DNA from: Clostridiales bacterium FE2011
Lineage (GTDB): Bacteria > Bacillota > Clostridia > Christensenellales > Aristaeellaceae
Direction: 5' to 3'
Assembly (NCBI GenBank): GCA_017569305.1
Contig: CP069418.1
Coordinates: 992,001 to 1,056,000 of the forward strand
DNA length: 64,000 nt
The position numbers and the translations under genes were made by a program. Under the pieces are notes generated by a model that saw nothing but the letters and a program-made list of their open reading frames with translations, had not been told where the DNA came from and searched no databases. Below are positions 24,833-32,088 of the stretch, one piece after another (position 1 is the stretch's first letter; each line of letters begins with the position of its first letter).

Positions 24833-25789
24833 TCAGTCATTCGAGAACTTCTTCTCGGAGCCGAACTGGATAATCGTCACAAGCAGCACGATCACAAGCA
24901 GCACCATGGAAATGGCGCTGGCCTGGCCGTACCGTACCTTGATGAAGGCCTCGTCATAGATGTAGGTCACCAGCATCTTGGTTGCCCGGCCGGGACCTCC
25001 GTCCGTCATGATAGCCACCACGTCGTAGATTTTGAAGCAGGAAATCACCATCATCACGGAAACAAAGAAGGTGGTGGGTTTCAGCTGCGGCAGTGTCACA
25101 TGCCAGAACTGCTGCCACTTATTTGCGCCGTCCACTGTAGCCGCTTCCATCAGTTCACGGGGAATCCCCTGCAAGGCGGCCAGGTAAAGAACCATGTAGT
25201 ATCCCATGTTCCGCCATACGCTTACCAGGATGATGGACCAGATGGCCATCGTGCTGTCCGCCGTCCAGCCTTTGTTGAAGTTGATTCCCAGTGCCATGAT
25301 GATCTGGTTCACCGGGCCGTCCTTCATCAGCATGAAGGACCAGCAGACGCAGATCGCCACCATCGAGGAAACATAGGGAAAGAAGAAAACGGTCCGGAAG
25401 AACACCGCGCCCCTGATTTTGTTCAGCAGCAGCGCCAGCGCCAGTGCGCATATAATCGTCAGCGGTACGGTAACCACCGTATAATACACCGTGTTTTTCA
25501 ATGCGATGCCCAGGTCCGCCCGGTTAAAAAAGTAAGCAAGGCCTTTCTCCGCCACCTTTTTCGTGGCAAAGATCGTCGCGTAGTTGTCCAGTCCGACAAA
25601 CTTCAGCTTGGAGATGTCTCCGCCGTTCCACTCAAACAGTGACAGGGCAATGGCGCAGATCACCGGCACCAGTGTAAAGACCGCAAACCCGATAAAGTTA
25701 GGCGCCAGGAAAGAATATGCCACCAGCGTATTCTTTCTTTCCAGCTTGCCCATCCTGTACCGGACTTTTCTTACTTCCGACTGGCTCAT
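24833..25789 (-). CDS. CUT1 sugar importer permease, MalF type
   Basis: A 318-residue permease with a short basic N-terminus and six predicted helices. The first helix contains FLAPNFIGFAVFTLVPVICA, a common MalF-type opening, and the EAA loop is MEAATVDGANKWQQFWHVTLP near 215-235. It pairs with the MalG-type permease downstream and the binding protein upstream. A perfect terminator hairpin lies between this gene and the binding-protein gene, so the permeases are likely made at lower level. The RBS is GGAAAGGAAACG. Confidence 0.92.
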   Translation of the reverse strand: MSQSEVRKVRYRMGKLERKNTLVAYSFLAPNFIGFAVFTLVPVICAIALSLFEWNGGDISKLKFVGLDNYATIFATKKVAEKGLAYFFNRADLGIALKNTVYYTVVTVPLTIICALALALLLNKIRGAVFFRTVFFFPYVSSMVAICVCWSFMLMKDGPVNQIIMALGINFNKGWTADSTMAIWSIILVSVWRNMGYYMVLYLAALQGIPRELMEAATVDGANKWQQFWHVTLPQLKPTTFFVSVMMVISCFKIYDVVAIMTDGGPGRATKMLVTYIYDEAFIKVRYGQASAISMVLLVIVLLVTIIQFGSEKKFSND

Positions 25790-25817
25790 GTGTCATCGTT
25801 TCCTTTCCCGTGTTCTG

Positions 25818-25850
25818 AAAAAAGCAGGGAAGGCAAGCAGCCTTCCCTGC
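25818..25850 (-). terminator. Intercistronic terminator/attenuator behind the binding-protein gene
   Basis: GCAGGGAAGGC (25824-25834) and GCCTTCCCTGC (25840-25850) form a perfect 11-base-pair stem with a five-base loop. On the minus strand the stem is followed by TTTTTT. It lies after the binding-protein gene and before the permease gene of the same importer, a typical attenuation arrangement that gives more binding protein than permease. Confidence 0.85.
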
Positions 25851-25875
25851 CTGGGGGTTATATCCTGATCAGGGA

Positions 25876-27111
25876 TTATTCGAACAGTTCAGCCACCCGC
25901 TCGTTCATCTCTTCGATACCCTCTTCGGGGGTGATTTCACGAGCCATGATCATGCTGTGTTCTTCATTCACGATCGTCTTGATGTCAGCGACCTTTTCAG
26001 CCACCGGCCATTCCATTGCCACAGCGGCGGGCAGCAGGGCGCCCTTGCTGGTCTCGTCAGCCGGGAAGCCTTCCACAGAAGACATGCTGGCGGCCACTTC
26101 TTCGGAAACCCACGCGGGACGGGCACCGACGGAAGCCGTAGCCTTGGCGCCTTCCACGCCGCCCAGCCAGGAGATGTACTCCCAGGCCAGATCCTTCTTC
26201 TCGGACTTGGCGTTGATCATCGCACCGGTCAGGTTGCCGAAGGAAGAACCTGCGGCCACGCCCTCAGCGTGCGGAACAGCGGTGATGCCCCAGTTGAAGT
26301 TGCAGGTGCCGTCCTTGTTGTAGCCAATCAGCGTGGACACGTACCAGTAGCCCATGGGCAGCATGGCGATGTTGCCGTTGGCAAAAGCAGCGGAGTAGTG
26401 CAGGCCGGCGGCCTTCAGATCCGCATAGCTCATGCAGGCGCCGGAATCTTCCAGATCCTGATACAGCTTGTAGAAGTAAAGCAGGTCGTCATAGTTTTTG
26501 TCAGCCAGTGTATTCACGCCGTCGCACACAGCCCAGTTCACCACGGCGGACAGCCAGGTGTGATAATGGGTTCCGTAGATGCCCTTATCCTTGTCGGTCA
26601 TCTTCTTGGCCAGCTCAGCGTACTGATCCCAGGTCATGTCATTGGTGGGCAGTTCCACACCGGCAGCGTCGAACAGATCCTTGTTGTAGAACAGCACCCA
26701 GAAGTCGCTGCGGAACGGAATGGCATACTGCACACCGTCCACGGCATAGTTTACTTCAGTGCCTACGAATCCGGACATATCATATCCGTTCGTATCCAGC
26801 GGAGCTGCGAAGCCCTGAGCCTGCCAGTTGATCAGGTTGTCAATTTCCTTGATCATGAAAATGTCGCTCGTGTCTCCGCCTTCGAGCATGGTGGTCGCCT
26901 TCACAGCGTAATCCTGGGAAGCGACGTCCACATACTCGATGGTGACGCCGGGATGGGAGGCTTCAAAAGCATCCTTCTGGGCAATCAGGTAAGGGGTTGT
27001 GGTGGCATCCCATGTCACCACGGTCAGCACCTGGTCCTCGGCCAGGGCGGGTACGGCCAGCAGCGACATCATCAGCATCACGGCAAGCAGTACTGACAGC
27101 ATTTTCTTCAT
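25876..27111 (-). CDS. CUT1 sugar-binding protein
   Basis: A 411-residue family 1 extracellular solute-binding protein. A signal peptide (MKKMLSVLLAVMLMMSLLAV, then PALA-ED) is clear, but there is no lipobox cysteine, so it should be released by signal peptidase I. EYVDVASQDYAVKATTMLEGG and the later FWVLFYNKDLFDAAGVELP are standard features of sugar-binding proteins of this class. The frame opens seven codons earlier, but ATG at 27111 follows GAGGAGGAACCTATC. It is the first gene of the operon and has a near-consensus promoter and LacI-type operators upstream. Ligand inferred: a glucuronate- and possibly rhamnose-containing oligosaccharide. Confidence 0.92.
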   Translation of the reverse strand: MKKMLSVLLAVMLMMSLLAVPALAEDQVLTVVTWDATTTPYLIAQKDAFEASHPGVTIEYVDVASQDYAVKATTMLEGGDTSDIFMIKEIDNLINWQAQGFAAPLDTNGYDMSGFVGTEVNYAVDGVQYAIPFRSDFWVLFYNKDLFDAAGVELPTNDMTWDQYAELAKKMTDKDKGIYGTHYHTWLSAVVNWAVCDGVNTLADKNYDDLLYFYKLYQDLEDSGACMSYADLKAAGLHYSAAFANGNIAMLPMGYWYVSTLIGYNKDGTCNFNWGITAVPHAEGVAAGSSFGNLTGAMINAKSEKKDLAWEYISWLGGVEGAKATASVGARPAWVSEEVAASMSSVEGFPADETSKGALLPAAVAMEWPVAEKVADIKTIVNEEHSMIMAREITPEEGIEEMNERVAELFE

Positions 27112-27142
27112 GATAGGTTCCTCCTCAATCATTGTTAGGGAA

Positions 27143-27156
27143 TGTTATCGGTTTCA
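27143..27156 (-). promoter_or_regulatory. Secondary LacI-type operator in the leader
   Basis: TGTTATCGGTTTCA keeps the left half of the perfect operator at 27297-27310 and degenerates on the right. It lies between the promoter and the start of the binding-protein gene, where a bound repressor could block elongation or loop with the upstream site. Confidence 0.5.
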
Positions 27157-27223
27157 CGACCTGGAGCATACGAAATCCTGTTCTCTATGCCGTTTACCTT
27201 TCCGTTTCCCTGTCTTTGTCTAA

Positions 27224-27252
27224 ATATTATGGTTTTTATCCCTTATTGTCAA
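27224..27252 (-). promoter_or_regulatory. Strong promoter of the importer-lyase-kdu-rha operon
   Basis: On the minus strand TTGACA (27252-27247) is followed after 17 bases by TAATAT (27229-27224). The consensus -35 and ideal spacing suggest a strong promoter whose regulation must come from repression, in line with the adjacent operators. Confidence 0.8.
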
Positions 27253-27296
27253 GTGTTATTTCCCATAATTGATCGTTTTTTCTGATACAAAATATA

Positions 27297-27310
27297 TGTT
27301 ATCGGTAACA
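27297..27310. promoter_or_regulatory. LacI-family operator, perfect arms
   Basis: TGTTATCGGTAACA, extended by A and T to 16 bases, has TGTTA/TAACA arms around a central CG. It lies in the divergent gap, 45 bases upstream of the -35 of the minus-strand operon and directly before the -35 of the lacI-type gene. It can therefore serve autoregulation and operon control. Confidence 0.75.
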
Positions 27311-27316
27311 TTTTTC

Positions 27317-27345
27317 TTGCTTTTCAGATTCCGTCATGGTATCAT
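27317..27345 (+). promoter_or_regulatory. Promoter of the LacI-type regulator gene
   Basis: TTGCTT at 27317-27322 and TATCAT at 27340-27345 are 17 bases apart, with the regulator starting at 27376. The operator at 27297-27310 abuts the -35. Confidence 0.6.
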
Positions 27346-27375
27346 GCTGACAAAGATCAGAAACAGGTGAGAATG

Positions 27376-28422
27376 ATGAGCAAAAAAGTGACCATTTACG
27401 ATATTGCCCGGGAGGCCGGAGTCTCCACCGCCACGGTCACGCGTGTCTTCCGGCATGACCCTCACGTCAGCGAGGCCACCCGGGTAAAGGTCCAGCAGAT
27501 CATTGACGCTCATGACTATACCCCCAGCCTTTCCGCACAGAACCTGGAAGGCGGGCGCACCCGCACCCTGGCCCTGGTCCTCCCCGTCGTGTCCAACCTG
27601 TATTTCAACCGGATTTTCGATGCCGCCTATTGGGAAGCGGAAAAGAACGGATGCAGCGTCCGTCTCTTCCAGACCATGGAAAACCAGGCCATCTCACCCG
27701 AGATTGTTAACGAACTGATCCGCTGCCGTATGGACGGCGTGCTGTTCGCGGGAAGCATCTGGTCGGCTGACCGGGATGACCTGAACGTCGCGCTGGAGCG
27801 GCTCGGCAAGTATATGCCGGTTGCCACCATCTGCCCGGATGATGTTTCGCTGGAATGCATCTGCATCCAGAGCGACCTGGTCAATTGTTCCCGGCTTCCC
27901 ATCCGTCATCTCCACACCCTGGGGCACCGGCGCATCGCCTTCCTCGGCGGCTCCATGCACAGCCGGGATACCTCCCGCCGGGGCGTCGGCTTCCTGGAGC
28001 AGCTTCGGCTGATGGATCTGCCGGATGATCCCGCCTACCACGTGGACGCCGGTTATGATATGGAAAGTGGTGAACGTGCCGTTCTCCGGATGCTTTCCGG
28101 CCTGGATCGCAGCCGCTGGCCCAGCGCCATCGTGACCTTCAATGATCTGGTAGCCCTCGGTGTTATGAAACAGCTGAAGAAAATGGGGCTGAAGCTCCCC
28201 GATGACATGGCAATCATCGGCTGCGACAATCAGTTCTTCTGTGCCTATACAGATCCTTCCCTGACCTCGGTGGATCTTCACCCGGAGGAAATGGCCCGCA
28301 GTGCCATACGGGAGCTGCTGCTGGCCCGGGAATCCTCTTCCCGTTCCTTTGCCATGGTCCGGGAAGCCACCCTCGTCGTCCGCGAAAGCTGCGGCGCGCA
28401 GCTGGGTTTCCGCAAACTGTAA
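27376..28422 (+). CDS. LacI-family transcriptional regulator
   Basis: A 348-residue repressor. The N-terminal helix-turn-helix TIYDIAREAGVSTATVTRVF and hinge region (SLSAQNLEGGRTRTLALVLP) are followed by a periplasmic-binding-like effector domain with HRRIAFLGG, FNDLVALG, IIGCDN and PSLTSV. Starts at 27373 or 27376 are both possible; ATG 27376 has the better distance from AGGTGA, and the in-frame GTG at 27367 overlaps that site. It is divergent from the 15-kb minus-strand operon and flanked by operator-like palindromes, so it most likely represses that operon until a uronate- or rhamnose-derived signal appears. It resembles the LacI fragment at the left end of the window. Confidence 0.93.
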   Translation: MSKKVTIYDIAREAGVSTATVTRVFRHDPHVSEATRVKVQQIIDAHDYTPSLSAQNLEGGRTRTLALVLPVVSNLYFNRIFDAAYWEAEKNGCSVRLFQTMENQAISPEIVNELIRCRMDGVLFAGSIWSADRDDLNVALERLGKYMPVATICPDDVSLECICIQSDLVNCSRLPIRHLHTLGHRRIAFLGGSMHSRDTSRRGVGFLEQLRLMDLPDDPAYHVDAGYDMESGERAVLRMLSGLDRSRWPSAIVTFNDLVALGVMKQLKKMGLKLPDDMAIIGCDNQFFCAYTDPSLTSVDLHPEEMARSAIRELLLARESSSRSFAMVREATLVVRESCGAQLGFRKL

Positions 28423-28442
28423 TCCCGGAGGAATAAACAGTA

Positions 28443-29219
28443 ATGATTACGATTCTTGTTCAGGCCGCTGACGGCACAGTCCTTGCTTCCTCGGAGCATC
28501 CGGAGGAAGCTTTCCTTTCCGTGGATCGGGTCTACCAGCCCGGGGATGTCATCCGCATATCCGGCGGCCGGCATCTCAGGATTCAGATGGATCAGGCGCT
28601 GCCCTCCGGGGAGGTTTATCTGCCGGATGAAAAGATGACCTGGCCCGTTCCCTGCGGAGAGCACCGTCTGGCCTATGCGCCGGGGCTCTTTGAGTCTCCC
28701 CGCCACATCATCACTGCGTCAGCAGTCTCTGCCAACACGCTCTGCCGGATCCGGAACGTCGCCTGCAACCCTGCCGACCTGCGCGGCGATACAGATTTCT
28801 TTCCCCACTGCACCGCCAACGTGGAGACCCGAAATGAAGCCTGCTTCTGTGCCCGCAATGTGATTGACGGTCTTCGCCTGAATACATTCCACGGCGAATG
28901 GCCTTTCCAGAGCTGGGGCATCGGTGCCCGGGAGGATGCCTGGTGCCTGCTGGATCTGGGCCGTCCGGTCATCGCTGAAAAGATGGCACTGACCCTCCGG
29001 GCAGATTTCCCCCATGACGCATACTGGACTGCCGGCCATGTCGTCCTGTCAGATGGAAGTGACATTTCCTTCCCCCTGGAAAAAACCGGTGACCGCCAGT
29101 GGATCGACCTGGGCGGACGCACCGTTCGCTGGCTCCGCCTTGAGCGCCTCATCAAAAGCAACGACCCGTCTGCTTTTCCTGCTTTGCGACAGTTCGAAGT
29201 TTACGGTCACGACCTGTAA
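28443..29219 (+). CDS. Conserved hypothetical protein with discoidin-like C-terminal domain
   Basis: A 258-residue protein without signal peptide or membrane helix. The N-terminal part (1-60, QPGDVIRISGGRHLRIQMDQ) looks like a small beta domain. The C-terminal half (about 105-258) resembles a discoidin/F5-8 type C carbohydrate-binding fold: ARNVIDGL, WGIGAREDAWCLLDLGRPV, TAGHVVLSDGS and the closing FEVYGHDL. It follows the LacI gene after 20 bases with GGAGGAATAAACAGTA in front, so the two are cotranscribed. An intracellular sugar-recognition function is possible; the true role is unknown. Confidence 0.7.
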   Translation: MITILVQAADGTVLASSEHPEEAFLSVDRVYQPGDVIRISGGRHLRIQMDQALPSGEVYLPDEKMTWPVPCGEHRLAYAPGLFESPRHIITASAVSANTLCRIRNVACNPADLRGDTDFFPHCTANVETRNEACFCARNVIDGLRLNTFHGEWPFQSWGIGAREDAWCLLDLGRPVIAEKMALTLRADFPHDAYWTAGHVVLSDGSDISFPLEKTGDRQWIDLGGRTVRWLRLERLIKSNDPSAFPALRQFEVYGHDL

Positions 29220-29225
29220 ACTTCG

Positions 29226-29357
29226 GACTGTCGCAACACTCTTCACTCTTCACTGATCACTCTTCACTCATCACTTTTCACTTCATTCAAAAAAACTGCT
29301 TCCTTATGGAAGCAGTTTTCTCCAACATTCTACATTTTTCATTCTTCATTCTTCATT
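29226..29357. repeat. CTTCACT/ATTCATT-type short direct repeats around a terminator
   Basis: The gap holds repeated seven-base-like units: about 29236-29285 of CACTCTTCACT and ATCACTT variants, then ATTTTTCATTCTTCATTCTTCATT at about 29334-29356. Between them lies the terminator at 29292. Similar tracts occur in the gaps before uxaC, eda, uxaA/uxaB and uxuB/uxuA. Confidence 0.65.
29292..29319. terminator. Bidirectional intrinsic terminator
   Basis: AAAACTGCTTCC (29292-29303), loop TTAT and GGAAGCAGTTTT (29308-29319) form a perfect 12-base-pair stem with A and T runs at the base. It separates convergent genes ending at 29219 and 29378. Confidence 0.88.
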
Positions 29358-29377
29358 GTGGAAGAGGTTTGGAAATC

Positions 29378-29743
29378 TTATTCCCATACCTCTTCCATCA
29401 AATCGTCTAACGTTATCGTCGTATGATCAAACCGCTTCCACCCGGTCCACAGCACCCGGATTTCCCCGTGATACGGAATCTCGCACTTCACCCACCAGAT
29501 ATTATTCCGGCTGTCCCAGGCCTTGGCCAGCACCTTAATCCACTGATTCTTCACGCTGTAGGTACCGCCGCCGTCATACTGCGTCCCGGGGCCTTTACGG
29601 GTCGCCAGCTTATCAATGGTCAGCCCCATCACGCCGTCTGCTTTGGGGCCGCCCTGCGGCGCTGCCGTGACCGTGCTGCCGCTCAGGATGGAAGCTGCTC
29701 CCTCCCAGTCCAGGGAAAAACCATAGCGGCTGACGTCATCCAT
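29378..29743 (-). pseudogene. SH3-like C-terminal part of a secreted protein, split off by a probable frameshift
   Basis: This 121-residue frame contains a bacterial SH3-like domain (about 45-110: LATRKGPGTQYDGGGTYSV, WIKVLAKAWDSRNNIWWV, VLWTGWKRFD). It has no signal peptide, although such domains usually sit in exported proteins. It starts inside the last codons of the exported protein gene at 29736-30422 (ATGGATGA overlap), and no ribosome-binding site precedes its ATG. The simplest reading is one gene broken by a frameshift near 29740. Translationally coupled separate genes are the alternative. Confidence 0.55.
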
Positions 29744-30422
29744 TGTTATAGGTGGACAGGGTCATTGTCCTGCCGCTGCGCAGCGTCTGAAGCATGTTTT
29801 CGTAATCATTGTAGCTGATCAGTCCGCCGTTTTGCCAGAACCTGTCATTATCCTCGTTGGAATTATCGTATTCCGCCCGCAGGTAATTCAGCAGTGTATA
29901 CTGTCCGAAGGCGTTCCGCGTCAGCTGCAGGGTCCAGGGCCATTCAAACTCATCATATTCAAGCACCAGTGTTCCGCCGTTTGCTGAGGACAGGTAGACA
30001 TCAAAGTTCATTCCCGCGTCGTCATATCCGATACGGGTAATACCCGGCACGTAAAGCACGCACCTGACGACTGCACCGTTTGTGGAATAGATGTACAGAT
30101 CGCCCCGTTCCTCGTTCGCCTTTTCCATGAAAATCAGTTCAGGAATGCCGTCCCCGGTGATATCCGCCAGGGAAACCGGCTTACAGGGCACCTGTATCAC
30201 AACATCGCTGAGGTAGTATTCAATCGTCCGGTTCTGGTAAGCATGTATTGCCGCGGAATGATTGTTCAGGATCTGCAGATAGGCCTGCTGCCACGTACCG
30301 GAATACGTCTGCTGGTCAATAATCCATCCGCCTGTCGCCACATAGCCGTCCGGCTCGCTCGCCAGGGCTGTTATCCCGCACAGCATAACCGCTGCCAGCA
30401 ATACCGCAAGGATTCGTTTCAT
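29736..30422 (-). CDS. Exported protein, N-terminal part of a probably split gene
   Basis: A 228-residue protein starting MKRILAVLLAAVMLCGITALA, a signal peptide with a cleavage site after ALA. A cysteine occurs in the hydrophobic run (MLCGI), a poor lipobox. The mature part has an FG-GAP/VCBS-like piece (VSLADITGDGIPELIFMEK), seen in secreted Clostridia proteins of unknown role. It ends SGRTMTLSTYNNG, immediately before the SH3-like frame of the adjoining feature. RBS GAGGGGGAAACGAAC precedes the ATG. No function can be named; a cell-surface location is inferred. Confidence 0.7.
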   Translation of the reverse strand: MKRILAVLLAAVMLCGITALASEPDGYVATGGWIIDQQTYSGTWQQAYLQILNNHSAAIHAYQNRTIEYYLSDVVIQVPCKPVSLADITGDGIPELIFMEKANEERGDLYIYSTNGAVVRCVLYVPGITRIGYDDAGMNFDVYLSSANGGTLVLEYDEFEWPWTLQLTRNAFGQYTLLNYLRAEYDNSNEDNDRFWQNGGLISYNDYENMLQTLRSGRTMTLSTYNNG

Positions 30423-30483
30423 GTTCGTTTCCCCCTCGGTTCATAGATTGTCACGTCCTGCAATTGAGCTGTCTTACAGCATA

Positions 30484-30513
30484 ATTATATGATACTGTCT
30501 GCGGAAAAAGCAA
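30484..30513 (-). promoter_or_regulatory. Promoter of the exported-protein gene
   Basis: Minus-strand TTGCTT (30513-30508) and TATAAT (30489-30484) are 18 bases apart, about 60 bases before the start codon. Confidence 0.6.
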
Positions 30514-30542
30514 ATTTCGGGCTTCCCGGAGCAAAGAAGAAA

Positions 30543-30569
30543 CCCCCGGAATCGCCATAATTCCGGGGG
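30543..30569 (-). terminator. Terminator of the uronate operon
   Basis: CCCCCGGAAT (30543-30552) and ATTCCGGGGG (30560-30569) make a perfect 10-base-pair stem. On the minus strand it is followed by TTTCTTCTTT. It lies 26 bases after uxaC, the last gene of the unit that begins at dctP. Confidence 0.85.
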
Positions 30570-30594
30570 CTTCATTCTCTTCCGAAGGGAATGA

Positions 30595-32007
30595 TTATTT
30601 CTTGCTTTCAAAGCCGAAGTACTGCTTTGCGTTGCGGTAGCTGATATCCGCCACGATCTCCTTCAGGGTGTCATAATCTTCCGGATAGAAGCCTGCCTCC
30701 ACCCATTCTCCGAAGACCCGGCAAAGAATCCGGCGGAAATATTCATGCCGGGGATAACTCAGGAAGCTCCGGCTGTCCGTCAGCATACCCACAAATCCGG
30801 CCAGGTATCCCAGGGAAGCCAGGCTCTTCAGCTGTTCGACCATCCCGTCAAAGTGATCGTTGAACCACCAGGCGGAACCGTGCTGGATCTTGCCTACGGC
30901 CTCATCGTTCTGGAAGCAGCCCAGGATGGTATCGATCGCCGCGTTGTCATTGGTGTTCAGGCTGTAAAGGATCGTTTTCGGCAGCTTGCCCTTATCCTCC
31001 AGTGCGCCGAGGAAAGCAGCCGTCTGGGTACTGGGGGCGGTATTATCCACACAGTCAAAACCGGTATCCGGTCCCATTGTGCGGAAGGTCACCGGGTTGT
31101 TATCCCGGCGGCAGCCGTAGTGCAGCTGCATCACCCATCCCCGTTCACGGTATTCAGCCGCCATGGCCATCATAAAGGCGCACTTGAATTTGGCTTCCGC
31201 CTCAGCGTCCGGCAGTTTTCCTTCCACCCGCTCCCGGAAGATCTTTTCAACCTCCGCCTCGTCCGCAGGTGCGTACATGACGTAATTCAGTCCATGGTCG
31301 CTCAGTTTGCACCCGTGGGCAGCAAAGAAATCCAGCCGTTTGTGCAGGGCATTCTTCAGGTCGGCAAAGGATGCGATCTTCATACCGGCTGCCTTTTCCA
31401 GCTGCGCAATGTATTCCGGCCAGGTTGTCTTTTCCAGGTTCATGGCCTTGTCCGGACGCCAGGCCGGCAGTACCGTCACCGGGAAGGTTTTGTCCGCCGC
31501 CAGCTTCTCATGCCACTCCAGCGTATCTGCCGGATCATCCGTCGTGCAGATTGTATCCACATTGCTCATCATGATCAGGCCCCGGGCGGAATAGCCTTCG
31601 CTCTGCAGTTTCGCGTTGGCCAGTTCCCAGACTTCCCCCGCAGTGTCCTTGTTCAGGATACCCTCATAGCCGAAGAAACGGCGCAGCTCCAGGTGGCTCC
31701 AGTGATACAGGGGATTGCCGATCGACTTTCCCAGTACTTCCGCGTACTTGTCAAACTTTTCCCGGTCAGAGGCGTCACCGGTGACGTACTTCTCCGGCAC
31801 ACCCGCGGAGCGCATCAGGCGCCACTTGTAGTGGTCTCCGCCCAGCCATACCTGGGTAATGTTTTCATAACGGACGTCCTCCCAGATCTCCCTGGGGTTC
31901 AGATGGCAGTGATAGTCAATAATCGGCTGTTTCTCCGCCGCTTCATGATACAGCTTCTTCGCCGCTTCCGTATTCAGCAAAAACTCCTTGTCCAGAAACG
32001 CTTTCAT
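30595..32007 (-). CDS. uxaC: Glucuronate/galacturonate isomerase
   Basis: A 470-residue amidohydrolase-fold isomerase, the length of E. coli UxaC. It converts D-glucuronate to D-fructuronate and D-galacturonate to D-tagaturonate, the first step for both uronates. The metal-site motif IDYHCHLNPREIWED lies near residues 30-45, and VDTICTTDDPADTLEWHE and LHYGCRRDNN further on are family signatures. Its products go to UxuB and UxaB encoded upstream in the same unit. ATG at 32007 follows GGAAAGGAAATGTGA. It is the last gene before the terminator. Confidence 0.97.
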   Translation of the reverse strand: MKAFLDKEFLLNTEAAKKLYHEAAEKQPIIDYHCHLNPREIWEDVRYENITQVWLGGDHYKWRLMRSAGVPEKYVTGDASDREKFDKYAEVLGKSIGNPLYHWSHLELRRFFGYEGILNKDTAGEVWELANAKLQSEGYSARGLIMMSNVDTICTTDDPADTLEWHEKLAADKTFPVTVLPAWRPDKAMNLEKTTWPEYIAQLEKAAGMKIASFADLKNALHKRLDFFAAHGCKLSDHGLNYVMYAPADEAEVEKIFRERVEGKLPDAEAEAKFKCAFMMAMAAEYRERGWVMQLHYGCRRDNNPVTFRTMGPDTGFDCVDNTAPSTQTAAFLGALEDKGKLPKTILYSLNTNDNAAIDTILGCFQNDEAVGKIQHGSAWWFNDHFDGMVEQLKSLASLGYLAGFVGMLTDSRSFLSYPRHEYFRRILCRVFGEWVEAGFYPEDYDTLKEIVADISYRNAKQYFGFESKK

Positions 32008-32034
32008 TCACATTTCCTTTCCTGCACATACGCA

Positions 32035-32088
32035 CACCATTCATAATTGTTCATTGTTCATTATTCATTGTTAATTGTTCGTTATCTT
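32035..32088. repeat. TTCATT-type direct repeats before uxaC
   Basis: The gap between kdgK and uxaC is filled with CATTCATAATTGTTCATTGTTCATTATTCATTGTTAATTGTTCG-like sequence, a run of seven- to eight-base units. Only about 25 bases of other sequence, with the uxaC ribosome-binding site, remain. Confidence 0.65.

Noticed and set aside
29226-29357. CRISPR-like array
   Set aside because: Units are only about seven bases long, tandem and variable, without spacers or cas genes.
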